Source: SKVR01 sp041642035 (GTDB taxonomy: Bacteria > Bacteroidota > Bacteroidia > Bacteroidales > UBA7960). From it: a DNA stretch of 11,088 nucleotides. Where the stretch lies: assembly GCA_041642035.1 (NCBI GenBank), contig JBEPXC010000120.1, forward strand, positions 1 to 11,088. Direction: 5' to 3'. Below are positions 1 to 8,501 of the stretch, in pieces. The translations under genes and the position numbers were made by a program. How positions within the stretch are numbered: the first letter of the stretch is position 1; each line of letters begins with the position of its first letter. Below the pieces are notes generated by a model. It was not told where the DNA came from, ran no database searches, and worked only from the letters and a program-made list of their open reading frames with translations.

Positions 1-2894
1 TGGAGTTATTGCTTGAGTATGGCTTTTCCCGGGTCGATTTTGTGGTGGAACCCGGACAGTTTTCCTTGCGGGGAGGTATCATAGATGTGTATTCCTATTC
101 CAATGACTTTCCTTTTCGGATTGAAATTATGGGTGATCAGGTAGAAAGCCTGAGAACCTTTAATCCCGAAAATCAAATCTCTATTGAGAAGCTGGAGAAA
201 ATAACCATACTTCCGGATTTGAGTCAGCTGGCCGACAAGCATGAGAAGGAGGATTTCTTTTCGATATTGCCAACTCATACAATTTTCTGGAGCGATGATG
301 TGTTGTTTGCAAAGGATAAAATTCAAGAAGCATACAAAAGTGCTGAAACCATTTTTGAATCGTTCACCTCGGGCATAAAGCACAGTAAGCCTGGAGAGCT
401 TTTTATTGATGGAGATATTTTCATTAACAAAATAGCCACTTTCAGCAATGTGGAATATCGCAGGCATTATTTTACTGAACAAAACACGGCATCTTTTGCT
501 TTTGATTTCAGTCCACAGCCCTCCTTCAATAAGAATTTCGAGTTGCTAATCCGCAACCTGATGGAGAAGACCTCGCAGGGATTCCTTAATTTACTGCTTT
601 CAGACAACCCACGACAGCTTAGCCGCATTCATTCTATCTTTGAAATAGTTGCTGAGGAAAAGCAACAGGAGGGTTATCTTAAGCACGATATACTCACCAT
701 TTCACTGCATGAAGGCTTTATTGATCATCATGCTAAAGTGTTGTGCTATACCGATCATCAGATATTTGAACGGTACCATCGTTTTCGCATCAGGGATAAA
801 TTTCCCGGTAAGAAAGCGATTACCCTTAAGGAAATCAACAACCTACAGCCGGGAGATTATGTTACCCATATAGACCATGGTGTTGGTATCTTTAGTGGCC
901 TGGAAAAGATCGAGGTCAACGGGAAGCTGCAGGAGGCGATAAGACTTATCTACAAGGGGAATGATATCCTGTATATAAGCATTCACAGCTTACATCGCAT
1001 ATCGAAATATTCCGGAAAAGAAGGTACAGAGCCTGTGCTCAACCGACTGGGTTCTCCGGCATGGTCTAACCTGAAGAAAAAAGCCAAGAGCAGGGTAAAG
1101 GATATTGCCAAGGATTTAATCCGGCTGTATGCCGAGCGTAAGGCTCAAAAAGGATATGCTTTTTCAGAAGATACTTATCTACAAAATGAACTGGAAGCTT
1201 CTTTTCTGTATGAAGATACTCCTGATCAGGTAAAGGCTACTGCTGATTTCAAGACCGATATGGAAAAACCCTATCCCATGGACCGGCTTATATGTGGAGA
1301 TGTGGGCTTTGGTAAAACTGAAATAGCCATAAGAGCAGCATTCAAGGCCGTTACAGAGAGCAAGCAGGTGGCCATACTGGTACCTACGACCATATTGGCA
1401 CTTCAGCATTACCATACCTTTAGCGAAAGACTAAAAGACTTTCCCTGTAATATTGATTACATCAACCGTTTCAGGTCGACCAAACAGAAGACAGAAATCC
1501 TAAAGAAAGCAGCCGATGGCACCCTGGATATCCTTATCGGGACACACCGTTTGGTAAGCGGAGATGTACGGTTTAAGGATCTGGGCCTACTGGTGATAGA
1601 TGAAGAGCAGAAATTTGGTGTATCTACCAAAGAGAAACTTAAGAAACTTAAAGTAAATGTGGATACCCTTACCCTTACAGCGACCCCCATCCCACGTACT
1701 CTTCAGTTTTCGCTAATGGGTGCGCGTGATCTTTCGCTTATCAATACGCCACCCCAAAACAGATATCCGATTATTACTGAGCTGCATGTGTTTAATGAAG
1801 AGTTGGTGCGTGATGCCATAATGTATGAGGTGAGCAGGGGCGGGCAGGTGTTTTTTATTCACAACAGGGTTCAGAATATAGAAGAAGTGGCCGCAATGAT
1901 TTACCGTCTTTGCCCTGATTTGCGCGTTGCCATTGGCCATGGGCAAATGCCTGGACATAAACTGGAGGAGGTAATGGTCGATTTTATTGATGGTCACTAC
2001 GATGTTTTGGTAGCCACCTCCATCATTGAATCGGGGCTGGATATCGCCAACGCTAACACCATCCTGATCAACAATCCACATCATTTTGGGTTGAGTGATT
2101 TGCATCAAATGAGAGGACGTGTTGGACGAACAAACAAAAAAGCCTTTTGTTATTTACTGGCTCCCCCACTAACTTCTATTACTGAGGAGGCAAGAAAAAG
2201 ATTGAAAACTATCGAAGAGTTCTCAGACCTGGGAAGTGGGTTTAATATCGCCATGCGTGATCTGGATATCAGGGGAGCGGGTAATTTGCTGGGTGGAGAA
2301 CAAAGCGGATTCATCTCAGAGATTGGCTTTGACATGTACCATAAGATATTGGATGAGGCTATACTGGAATTAAAACAAACAGAGTTTAAGGATTATTTTG
2401 CTGATGATTTATCTGTGCAGCACGATTATGAAGCGCATTGTGTGTTGGAAACGGACCTTCAGTTGCTTATTCCTACCGATTATGTGGAAAGTACACAGGA
2501 AAGACTCAACCTATATAAAGAATTGGATAATCTGGGGGCAGAGCAAGAGCTGGATGAGTTTGCCCAAAATATAAAAGACCGTTTTGGTCCGGTTCCATCC
2601 GAAACAGAAGGTCTCTTTCTGGCCATACGACTTCGATGGCTTGCAGGAACACTTGGCTTTGAGAAAATAATCCTTAAGGCAGGTAAATTTATCGGTCATT
2701 TCATCTCTCAGCAAGAGTCTCCTTTTTACTCCGGCGACACCTTTGCTGCTATTCTATCCTTTGTACAGCAAAACCCCCGAAAATGCATGATTAAAGAAAC
2801 CGAAGAGAAACTTACTCTCACGGCAAAACATGTATTGTCTATTGAAGAAGCCTATGAGTTTCTGGTTAAGATGAAGGCGGGGGAAACGTTATAA
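1..2894 (+). CDS. mfd: Transcription-repair coupling factor Mfd, 5' partial
   Basis: Mfd is a DNA translocase that pushes stalled RNA polymerase off lesions and recruits UvrA for nucleotide excision repair. The frame is open to the window edge (first whole codon at base 3), giving about 963 residues; family members run about 1100-1150, so roughly the first 150 are missing and the true start is outside. Counting from base 9: UvrB-like N-terminal part with FSLRGGIIDVYSY; the CarD/TRCF RNA-polymerase-interacting domain from about residue 279 (LQPGDYVTHIDHGVGIF); the superfamily 2 motor with Walker A GDVGFGKT (430-437), DEEQ box (531-534), TATPIPRT (557-564), the Mfd-type RDLSLINTPPQNRYP stretch, SIIESGLDIANANTI and the arginine-finger motif QMRGRVGRT; and the C-terminal TRCF domain (LIPTDYVESTQERLNLYKEL). 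All motor motifs look intact. The stop codon overlaps a heptamer tandem repeat. Confidence 0.97.
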   Translation, partial: ELLLEYGFSRVDFVVEPGQFSLRGGIIDVYSYSNDFPFRIEIMGDQVESLRTFNPENQISIEKLEKITILPDLSQLADKHEKEDFFSILPTHTIFWSDDVLFAKDKIQEAYKSAETIFESFTSGIKHSKPGELFIDGDIFINKIATFSNVEYRRHYFTEQNTASFAFDFSPQPSFNKNFELLIRNLMEKTSQGFLNLLLSDNPRQLSRIHSIFEIVAEEKQQEGYLKHDILTISLHEGFIDHHAKVLCYTDHQIFERYHRFRIRDKFPGKKAITLKEINNLQPGDYVTHIDHGVGIFSGLEKIEVNGKLQEAIRLIYKGNDILYISIHSLHRISKYSGKEGTEPVLNRLGSPAWSNLKKKAKSRVKDIAKDLIRLYAERKAQKGYAFSEDTYLQNELEASFLYEDTPDQVKATADFKTDMEKPYPMDRLICGDVGFGKTEIAIRAAFKAVTESKQVAILVPTTILALQHYHTFSERLKDFPCNIDYINRFRSTKQKTEILKKAADGTLDILIGTHRLVSGDVRFKDLGLLVIDEEQKFGVSTKEKLKKLKVNVDTLTLTATPIPRTLQFSLMGARDLSLINTPPQNRYPIITELHVFNEELVRDAIMYEVSRGGQVFFIHNRVQNIEEVAAMIYRLCPDLRVAIGHGQMPGHKLEEVMVDFIDGHYDVLVATSIIESGLDIANANTILINNPHHFGLSDLHQMRGRVGRTNKKAFCYLLAPPLTSITEEARKRLKTIEEFSDLGSGFNIAMRDLDIRGAGNLLGGEQSGFISEIGFDMYHKILDEAILELKQTEFKDYFADDLSVQHDYEAHCVLETDLQLLIPTDYVESTQERLNLYKELDNLGAEQELDEFAQNIKDRFGPVPSETEGLFLAIRLRWLAGTLGFEKIILKAGKFIGHFISQQESPFYSGDTFAAILSFVQQNPRKCMIKETEEKLTLTAKHVLSIEEAYEFLVKMKAGETL

Positions 2895-2927
2895 ATCTAA
2901 AATCTAAAATCTAAAAACTAAAATCTA
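2893..2927. repeat. Five tandem 7-bp units AAATCTA
   Basis: Five contiguous heptamers are visible: AAATCTA three times, one variant AAAACTA, then AAATCTA again. The first unit uses the last two bases of the mfd stop codon TAA, so the array abuts the gene exactly. No coding frame explains it. Function is unknown; such A/T-rich heptamer runs could arise by replication slippage or be a dispersed intergenic element. Confidence 0.9.
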
Positions 2928-2930
2928 ATG

Positions 2931-2951
2931 GTGAAAAGTGAAAAGTGAAAA
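2931..2951. repeat. Three tandem 7-bp units GTGAAAA
   Basis: Three perfect GTGAAAA heptamers follow three bases after the AAATCTA array. The unit length is the same (7 bp) but the sequence differs, so this is a second array rather than a continuation of the first. Confidence 0.88.
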
Positions 2952-2972
2952 ATGGACATCATCATCCTGTCG

Positions 2973-3042
2973 CAAGTCTCCATGTCCCCAAGTCTCAATA
3001 TACCCCCGTCCCCAAGTCTCCCCGTCCCCAAATCCCCAAGTC
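2973..3042. repeat. C-rich degenerate repeat (CCCCAAGTC core)
   Basis: The core CCCCAAGTC or a close variant recurs five times. GTCCCCAAGTCTC occurs identically at 2984-2996 and 3008-3020, 24 bases apart. A shorter CAAGTCTCC starts at 2973, and the variants CCCCAAATC and CCCCAAGTC overlap at 3026-3042. The + strand here is strongly C-rich with few G, so the two strands are highly asymmetric. Unit spacing is irregular, unlike a CRISPR. What it does is unknown. Confidence 0.75.
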
Positions 3043-3069
3043 ACCCAACCCATTAAACTAACAATTTGG

Positions 3070-3140
3070 CCTTATTATCGGTAAAACCAATAGAAAATAA
3101 GGGTTAAATTTAGGTATAGTACGTAAGCAATAACCTAAAT
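3070..3140. repeat. Two consecutive inverted repeats
   Basis: CCTTATT at 3070-3076 is matched by its reverse complement AATAAGG at 3096-3102. Immediately after, ATTTAGGT at 3108-3115 is matched perfectly by ACCTAAAT at 3133-3140 with a 17-base spacer. Both could form RNA hairpins in a leader, or the second could be a protein operator. They are A/T-rich and neither is followed by a T-run, so a terminator role is unlikely. Chance occurrence in A/T-rich DNA cannot be excluded. Confidence 0.4.
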
Positions 3141-3317
3141 ACTAAGCGTATTTTTACCATGCAAAAAAATCCTTGTCATATTTAATGTTTTCCTTGTTTA
3201 GGAGGGATGAATACAGTGGCAGATTTTTATGCGATAATATCCTGGTAAAGAATCTTCTGTTAGTTGTCTTATTGCAATTGATCCGGATTACAATTTAACC
3301 TATAAATAGTGCAGCAA

Positions 3318-6300
3318 ATGAAAAATTTGTACTTACCCATGCTGATAACAGCAATTGTTTTTTTAAGTAGTCCCAACGCAAACAGTCAATTTGTACCCGA
3401 ACCCTGGGAAGGGACAGGTAATGTGGAGAAAAACATCACTTATTCGGATTCATTGCCTGAAAAGCAGAACATACTGTGGTATGAAGACTTTGCTGATGGT
3501 TTACCCCAGGACTGGGTGAATGAAAATCTCAATGGTTTTTGTGCTTTCACCCATACCTATCAGGGGCCGCAGGGGCCCTTCTCGGTGGGAATGCCTGCTC
3601 TTGCATCCCAATCAGCGGAAAATGGTTTTATGATTCTGGATTCCGATCTTTGTTCATCGCAAAACTCAGACGGATTGACCACCAATGCCTACTTGCAAAG
3701 TCCTCCTATAGATATTAGTATGGCCGGTAATCTGATGCTCACTTTTCAGCATAATTTCAGGTATTGCTGTTCTGCTGATCAAACCCTGATAATGGTTGAA
3801 ATAAGCACCGATGGTGAATCCTGGACAAGTTTCGATGTACGCAATGGCGTAGGACCCAATAATACAAGTGTAAATCCTGTTTATCAGGCTATTGATATTT
3901 CGCATCTCACTGCTGATTTTACTCAGGTGTGGGTACGTTTTCGTAATACAGGCGCTTCTCATTACTGGTGGATGATTGATGACGTAAGACTTGTTTCTTT
4001 TATAGATAACGACCTTAAGATTGTTGAAACTACCGACGCTGGCGGATATGCACAGATACCAGCAGGTCAGTTGAGTGAACTGGTTTTAGGTGCTGCGGTT
4101 CAAAATGCTGGCGGGAAGTCACAAACCGGTGTTGGATTTACCACAAATGTCAACGAATACCTCTACAGTTCAGTATTGCAGCAATCCAGTATTGCCCCTT
4201 CGCAGATAGAACAGTTTAATCCCGCTGAACCATTTGTGGTTCCCGGCAGGGGGATTTATAAGGTTGAATATAGGGTTGAGCAGGATCAGGAGGATATGAC
4301 TCCTGAAAACAACACCTCATCTTTTGTCTTTGAGATTACCGATACCACCTTTTCGAGAACAGGAACACTTCATCCTGATGGACCCCTGCCTGACTATGTG
4401 GCGGGAGAAGCTTTTGAGGCGGGCAACAGATATGAAATCACAGAGGTCATGGAGCTTACCTCACTCTCCATAGTTCTGGATACCACAACTCAGGCAGGAG
4501 CCAGGATAGCAGGAGAAGTTTATGTCATAGATGGTCCCTATAGCCTTATAGCCCAAACCAATGAATACGTGGTTACCGCCGAAGATATATCTTCTGCCAC
4601 AGAAATACGAACGCTTGTTCTTCCCCTGGATCTGACCCTCCAGCCCGGGGAGTATATGGCGGTTTTATCTGCACCTGCTCAGGAATCTGTTGTAGGTTTG
4701 GCCGCAGTGCAACAAGATAATCAGCCAACAGACGCTTCCTTCAAAAAGGTTGGTGAGCAATGGCAGCAGATTAGTCGAACACCTTTTATAAATATGCACT
4801 TTGGTGAAAATGTAGCGGATTGTGATGCACGTTATTATTTTGATGTTACCAATAGTCTTTGTGGCACTGCCTCAGGAAGTATTGAGGCTATTCCTCTTAA
4901 TGGTACCGCACCCTATACTTTTGAATGGGCTGGTTTCCCCGAAATAAATGCCGCCTTGCTGAGCGGGCTTTCCGCTGGAGATTACGAAGTAGCAATCACC
5001 GATGCATCCGGTTGCCATTTCACACAAATCATTACAGTTGAAGATGAGGAAATTAGTGTTGATTTCACCACTACTCCTGCCATTTGTAACGTGGGGGGAA
5101 CCATATTGCTAGTTCCGCAAAATGGCACTGAACCTTTTGTATACAGCTGGTCTCACAATGATACCTTAAGTGGCCCCCTGGCAGAAGAACTCTCCGCGGG
5201 TGATTATATCATTACGATTACCGATAACAATGGGTGCAAAACAGAAGTTAGTGTAACTGTCGAAAATCAGACTGAACTACCCGTTCTTGTGCATACACAG
5301 GATGCCTGGTGTGGTTCTGCCAGTGGCACTATAGAATTGTATCCTCAGGCTGGCTCTGCTCCCTATAGCTTTCAATGGGATAACTATCCCGACAGCACAT
5401 CATCATCCCTGGTTCAACTGTCTCCCGGGAGCTATACGTTTAGTGTTACCGATAACAATAATTGTCAATTCACCGGCTCAGCTGACATTGGAGTAAATGT
5501 ATATCAGCTTGAAGCTGCAGTGGATAAGATGGATGCCAGTTGTGGATTAGAAAACGGATCTATTTCTGTAGAAGTGGTAAATGGACAGTCTCCTTATAGC
5601 TATCAATGGGCAGGAGGAGAACAGTCTCCTGTGTTGGAAAACCTTGCAGCGGGCATTTATGAACTTGAAATTGTTGATATATATGGTTGTACTGCAGACA
5701 GGGTAATAGAGATCGCATCAAATGGTGTAATGCCCGAAGTTGCATGGCAAAGTATAGATGCTTCGGGTTGTGGACTCGAAACAGGCTCTTTGTCTGTTGC
5801 CCCCACTGACTCTGCTAATACTTATACCTATACCTTGCTGGCCGGGGAAAACACAACATCACAAGAAACACAGGAATACACTCTTGATAATCTGGTAGCA
5901 GGAAGATATATGATAAGTGTAGCCAATAATGATGGCTGTGAGTTAATCGTGGGTATAAACATCAGCGATGAAGATGCTCCTGTGGTGAATGCAGATACTC
6001 AAATGATAAGTTGCCATGGAAGGGCAGATGGTTCTATTTCGCTATCGGTGGAAAATGGAGTTGATCCGGTATATTTATGGGATGAACCAGACGTAACCAC
6101 AGCTGATATCTCAAACTTGCCGGCAGGTCTCTATAATGTTAAGGTAATTGACAGCAATTGTGTAATGCACAAAAGTTATGAAATCACCCAGCCCGAAAAG
6201 TTGTTGGCACAAGCTTCTATAGACCATATCGTATGTGCCAATGAAGAGTTGGGCAACATTTTGCTTGATCAAAGCGGAGGTACTGCACCTTTTTCTTTCA

Positions 6301-6911
6301 TCTGGAGCAATGGAGCCAGCGAAAAGAATCTGACCGATGTAAAAGCAGGCACCTATAATGTGAGTATAACAGATTTTCATGAATGTACCTTCCAGGAAAC
6401 CTATACCATTGTAGGGAATGATTCTCTGGCGATGGAGGCAAATATTGAGTATCCCACAGCAGACGAAGATGATGGCTCAATTGTTCTTCTGGTAAGTGGC
6501 GGTGCAGGAAATTACACCTATACCTGGGAGCATGGAGCGCAATCATCTGTTTTATCAGGACTTGCCAAAGGTACCTATTCAGTAACGGTAACAGATTCTG
6601 TTGGCTGTCAGCTAACTCAAACCTTTTTGCTCGACAATACCTCTGTACCAGCCATGGAAGCTGGTGTGTTATCTGTATATCCCAATCCAAGCTCCGGTGC
6701 TCTAACCATAAACACACCATCATGGAGAACGCCCAATGAACAGGGTTTCCTTGAAATCTATAATATTTTAGGTGAGAGGGTGAAGATGCAAAGCATTCCT
6801 GCGGGAACCCATTCCTTTACCATCAGAGTTGATGACCTGTTGAATGGCGTGTACATTTTGCGTTTAAGCAATGGTGATCAACGTCATCAGGTAAGGTTTG
6901 TCAAAAAATGA
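3318..6911 (+). CDS. Secreted SprB-repeat protein with T9SS sorting domain
   Basis: A 1197-residue cell-surface or secreted protein of the Bacteroidota type; probable adhesin or structural/gliding-related role, substrate unknown. I chose ATG at 3318 because it begins a clean signal peptide (MKNLYLPMLITAIVF, cleavage likely near ANSQ); an in-frame GTG lies at 3309. Order of parts: signal peptide; residues about 52-226 a MAM/concanavalin-like jelly roll of the choice-of-anchor-J kind (WYEDFADGLPQDWVNE at the start, WWMIDDVRLV at the end); about 228-340 a CARDB-like beta domain; a beta-rich stretch to about 495; eight SprB-like repeats of about 75 residues (500-1110); and a type A T9SS sorting tail from about 1117 (SVYPNPSSG, YNILGERV, LNGVYILRL, ending VRFVKK). 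It would pass Sec, then the T9SS, with the tail removed. No catalytic motif is seen. It appears monocistronic, though ccmB starts only 53 bases downstream. Confidence 0.9.
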   Translation: MKNLYLPMLITAIVFLSSPNANSQFVPEPWEGTGNVEKNITYSDSLPEKQNILWYEDFADGLPQDWVNENLNGFCAFTHTYQGPQGPFSVGMPALASQSAENGFMILDSDLCSSQNSDGLTTNAYLQSPPIDISMAGNLMLTFQHNFRYCCSADQTLIMVEISTDGESWTSFDVRNGVGPNNTSVNPVYQAIDISHLTADFTQVWVRFRNTGASHYWWMIDDVRLVSFIDNDLKIVETTDAGGYAQIPAGQLSELVLGAAVQNAGGKSQTGVGFTTNVNEYLYSSVLQQSSIAPSQIEQFNPAEPFVVPGRGIYKVEYRVEQDQEDMTPENNTSSFVFEITDTTFSRTGTLHPDGPLPDYVAGEAFEAGNRYEITEVMELTSLSIVLDTTTQAGARIAGEVYVIDGPYSLIAQTNEYVVTAEDISSATEIRTLVLPLDLTLQPGEYMAVLSAPAQESVVGLAAVQQDNQPTDASFKKVGEQWQQISRTPFINMHFGENVADCDARYYFDVTNSLCGTASGSIEAIPLNGTAPYTFEWAGFPEINAALLSGLSAGDYEVAITDASGCHFTQIITVEDEEISVDFTTTPAICNVGGTILLVPQNGTEPFVYSWSHNDTLSGPLAEELSAGDYIITITDNNGCKTEVSVTVENQTELPVLVHTQDAWCGSASGTIELYPQAGSAPYSFQWDNYPDSTSSSLVQLSPGSYTFSVTDNNNCQFTGSADIGVNVYQLEAAVDKMDASCGLENGSISVEVVNGQSPYSYQWAGGEQSPVLENLAAGIYELEIVDIYGCTADRVIEIASNGVMPEVAWQSIDASGCGLETGSLSVAPTDSANTYTYTLLAGENTTSQETQEYTLDNLVAGRYMISVANNDGCELIVGINISDEDAPVVNADTQMISCHGRADGSISLSVENGVDPVYLWDEPDVTTADISNLPAGLYNVKVIDSNCVMHKSYEITQPEKLLAQASIDHIVCANEELGNILLDQSGGTAPFSFIWSNGASEKNLTDVKAGTYNVSITDFHECTFQETYTIVGNDSLAMEANIEYPTADEDDGSIVLLVSGGAGNYTYTWEHGAQSSVLSGLAKGTYSVTVTDSVGCQLTQTFLLDNTSVPAMEAGVLSVYPNPSSGALTINTPSWRTPNEQGFLEIYNILGERVKMQSIPAGTHSFTIRVDDLLNGVYILRLSNGDQRHQVRFVKK
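4815..6644 (+). repeat. Eight SprB-like protein repeats
   Basis: Eight diverged units of about 72-82 residues lie head to tail within the T9SS protein. The shared pattern is Cys, then GSI or similar, then a PYSYQW-like strand, then AGxY, then TDxxGC near the end. Units 1-7 each carry the two Cys, which would suit one disulfide per unit. Unit 8 has Asp/Glu-rich sequence in place of the first Cys, and unit 5 lacks the Trp. DNA identity between units is low, so the expansion is old. Confidence 0.85.
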
Positions 6912-6939
6912 TTTGGCTTTTTCTCTCGGGTTTTTGGTG

Positions 6940-6947
6940 TATATTTG
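6940..6947 (+). promoter_or_regulatory. Candidate Bacteroidota -7 element before ccmB
   Basis: TATATTTG matches the Bacteroidota consensus TAnnTTTG exactly and lies 17 bases upstream of the ccmB ATG. A TTTG at 6912-6915 could be the -33 element, but the 24-base spacing is a little long. A start point around 6952-6954 would leave a very short leader. This would let the ccm genes be transcribed separately from the gene upstream. Confidence 0.5.
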
Positions 6948-6964
6948 CCTGAAAATTTTAACGA

Positions 6965-7624
6965 ATGATTATAAAAGAAACCTTGAGTCTGATGCAAAAG
7001 GAGCTTCAGCTTGAATGGCGGCAAAAACACGCCCTGGGCGGAATCCTGCTGTACCTGGTATCGACTATATTTATCTGTTACCTTGCCTTTTCGGGAGTAA
7101 TGTCGGCCCAAACATGGAATGCATTGTTCTGGATTATTATGGCTTTCGCTTCCATCAATCTTGTATTGAAGAGTTTTAGTGATGAAAACGGTGGGAGGAA
7201 ATTGTATATGTATACCCTGGCGGGTGCTGAATCTGTTATTTTTTCTAAAATAATGATCAATACCCTGGTTATGTTTGTCCTGGGTATTTTGGGCTATACG
7301 TTGTTTTCGCTATTTATGGGAAATATGGCGCAAAACCTGGTTGCCTGGTGGATGGTTTTGCTGTTGGGTGTGGCGGGGTTTGCCTCGGTATTAACGATGG
7401 TATCAGCCATTGCCGGGCAAACCCGTAACAATTTTACTCTGATGGCAGTGCTGGGTTTCCCTCTTATTTTACCTATGATTCTTCTTCTAATTAAAGCTTC
7501 GGCCGGAGCAATCAATGGGCTCGATACCCTTGAAATCATGCCCGGCATGCTGGTAATTTTGCTGTTGATTTTAATTGCTTTAACATTGTCTCATATTTTG
7601 TTTCCGTATCTTTGGAAGGAGTAA
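6965..7624 (+). CDS. ccmB: Haem exporter / cytochrome c maturation permease CcmB
   Basis: CcmB is the membrane subunit of the CcmAB ABC complex, which uses ATP to release haem-loaded CcmE from CcmC/CcmD during cytochrome c maturation. The 219-residue length is typical. Visible are a cytoplasmic N-terminus with the family-like KELQLEWRQKHALGG, then six hydrophobic segments at about 25-42, 52-70, 92-115, 125-150, 157-178 and 193-215, with the conserved-looking FSDENGGRKLYMYTLAG loop after segment 2. The start at 6965 is preceded by an A/T-rich stretch without a Shine-Dalgarno, as usual in this phylum. ccmC follows after 53 bases. The partner ATPase gene ccmA is not next to it, so it must lie elsewhere. 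Confidence 0.9.
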   Translation: MIIKETLSLMQKELQLEWRQKHALGGILLYLVSTIFICYLAFSGVMSAQTWNALFWIIMAFASINLVLKSFSDENGGRKLYMYTLAGAESVIFSKIMINTLVMFVLGILGYTLFSLFMGNMAQNLVAWWMVLLLGVAGFASVLTMVSAIAGQTRNNFTLMAVLGFPLILPMILLLIKASAGAINGLDTLEIMPGMLVILLLILIALTLSHILFPYLWKE

Positions 7625-7677
7625 TTAACCCTTAACCTAACATGCTTTTCTTAATCAACAACCATTAATACGAACTA

Positions 7678-8358
7678 ATGATCAAAATCAATTACGCCTG
7701 GAAGATACTCACCCTTTCACTTATGCTTTATGTTATATTGGGTGGGTTATTATTTGAGGTACCAGCTTTGCCTGTTATTCATCAAACCATACGCAATATC
7801 TACTTTCATGTGGGCATGTGGTTTTCAATGATATTTATTCTCTTTCTTGGGTTTGTTTTTAGTTTAATGTATTTGAGGAAGTTTAATCCCAAATACGATC
7901 GTATGGCCAATGCAACAGTAAAAACAGGCCTGATTTTTGGTGTTTTGGGCATAATTACCGGAATGATATGGGCACAGTTTACCTGGGGTAAGTTTTGGAT
8001 TAATGATCCTAAGCTAAATGGCGCTGCGGTAGGTATTCTGGTTTATCTGGCCTATGTGGTGTTGCGTTCCTCCATAGAAGATATGGAAAAAAAAGCCCGT
8101 TTGGCCGCAGTATATAAGATATTTGCCTTTGTCATAATGTTTGTTTTTATAATGATACTTCCCCGTATGGGAGGACCGTCTATCCATCCGGGAACAGATG
8201 GTAATCCAGCACTGGGCACAGGAGACCTTGCCCCACAAATGCAAAAGGTTTTCTTTCCCGCTATTGCTGCCTGGATGATGTTTGCCTATTGGGTCTATAC
8301 CATTGTTTATCGCGCAGATACCATTCAGGAAAAAATTCACCAGTTAAACACTAAATAA
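7678..8358 (+). CDS. ccmC: Haem-handling protein CcmC (CcsA/HemY family)
   Basis: CcmC binds haem in its WWD domain and attaches it to the chaperone CcmE in the periplasm. The 226-residue product has six hydrophobic segments (about 10-30, 43-66, 84-102, 115-130, 146-163, 190-213). The two flanking His ligands of the family are identifiable as H44 (IYFHVGMW) and H170 (GPSIHPGT). Between them is the WWD-type motif, residues 103-110, reading WGKFWIND and continuing PKLNG: the third Trp position of the usual WGxxWxWD is Asn. That may be a lineage variant or alter haem binding. CcmF, the other WWD protein of system I, is much longer, so this is CcmC. The stop is two bases before the next start, so translation is probably coupled to the CcmD-like gene. 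Confidence 0.92.
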   Translation: MIKINYAWKILTLSLMLYVILGGLLFEVPALPVIHQTIRNIYFHVGMWFSMIFILFLGFVFSLMYLRKFNPKYDRMANATVKTGLIFGVLGIITGMIWAQFTWGKFWINDPKLNGAAVGILVYLAYVVLRSSIEDMEKKARLAAVYKIFAFVIMFVFIMILPRMGGPSIHPGTDGNPALGTGDLAPQMQKVFFPAIAAWMMFAYWVYTIVYRADTIQEKIHQLNTK

Positions 8359-8360
8359 TC

Positions 8361-8501
8361 ATGATGGAAATTCAAGGAAAAATATATGTTGTTGCTCTTG
8401 TCCTTGCTGTTATATTTGCAGGACTTGGCGCTTTTCTCTTTTACCTCGACAACAGGCTTCGCCGCATGGAGAAGAAGATTGATGAGTTGGATGAGTTATA
8501 A
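8361..8501 (+). CDS. ccmD: CcmD-like small membrane protein
   Basis: A 46-residue reading frame starting two bases after ccmC. It begins MMEIQGKIYVV, has one hydrophobic helix at about 8-29 (VVALVLAVIFAGLGAFLFYL), then a charged cytoplasmic tail with RLRRMEKKIDEL that looks like a short coiled coil. This is the usual shape of CcmD: one membrane helix and a basic/charged tail that holds CcmC-CcmE-CcmAB together. Identification rests on position between ccmC and ccmE, size and topology rather than on sequence motifs, since CcmD is poorly conserved. A second ATG at 8364 could equally be the start. Confidence 0.8.
   Translation: MMEIQGKIYVVALVLAVIFAGLGAFLFYLDNRLRRMEKKIDELDEL

Larger units (their letters stand above)
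2895..3317. other. Gene-free region between mfd and the T9SS protein gene
   Basis: About 420 bases with no credible gene. The first 150 bases hold the three repeat arrays listed separately. Bases 3070-3140 hold two inverted repeats. From 3141 to 3317 I see ordinary A/T-rich sequence. It has no exact TAnnTTTG promoter element, and no stem followed by a T-run of the kind that would end mfd transcription. The promoter of the downstream gene is presumably in this last part but I could not place it. Confidence 0.7.

Noticed and set aside
6..482. 158-codon reverse-strand frame opposite mfd
   Set aside because: It lies wholly within the well-conserved mfd coding region and its translation has no protein-like motif; the other reverse frames under genes are shadows for the same reason.
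2973..3042. Possible CRISPR array
   Set aside because: The repeat is too short and degenerate, only two copies of the 13-mer are identical, and spacing is irregular. No cas gene is nearby.
3207..3248. Short frame after a strong AGGAGGG (MNTVADFYAIISW)
   Set aside because: The purine-rich site touches the ATG, leaving no spacing, and the frame has 13 codons with no recognisable content.
3309..3317. GTG start for the T9SS protein
   Set aside because: The ATG three codons later begins a normal signal peptide; the extra residues MQQ add nothing.
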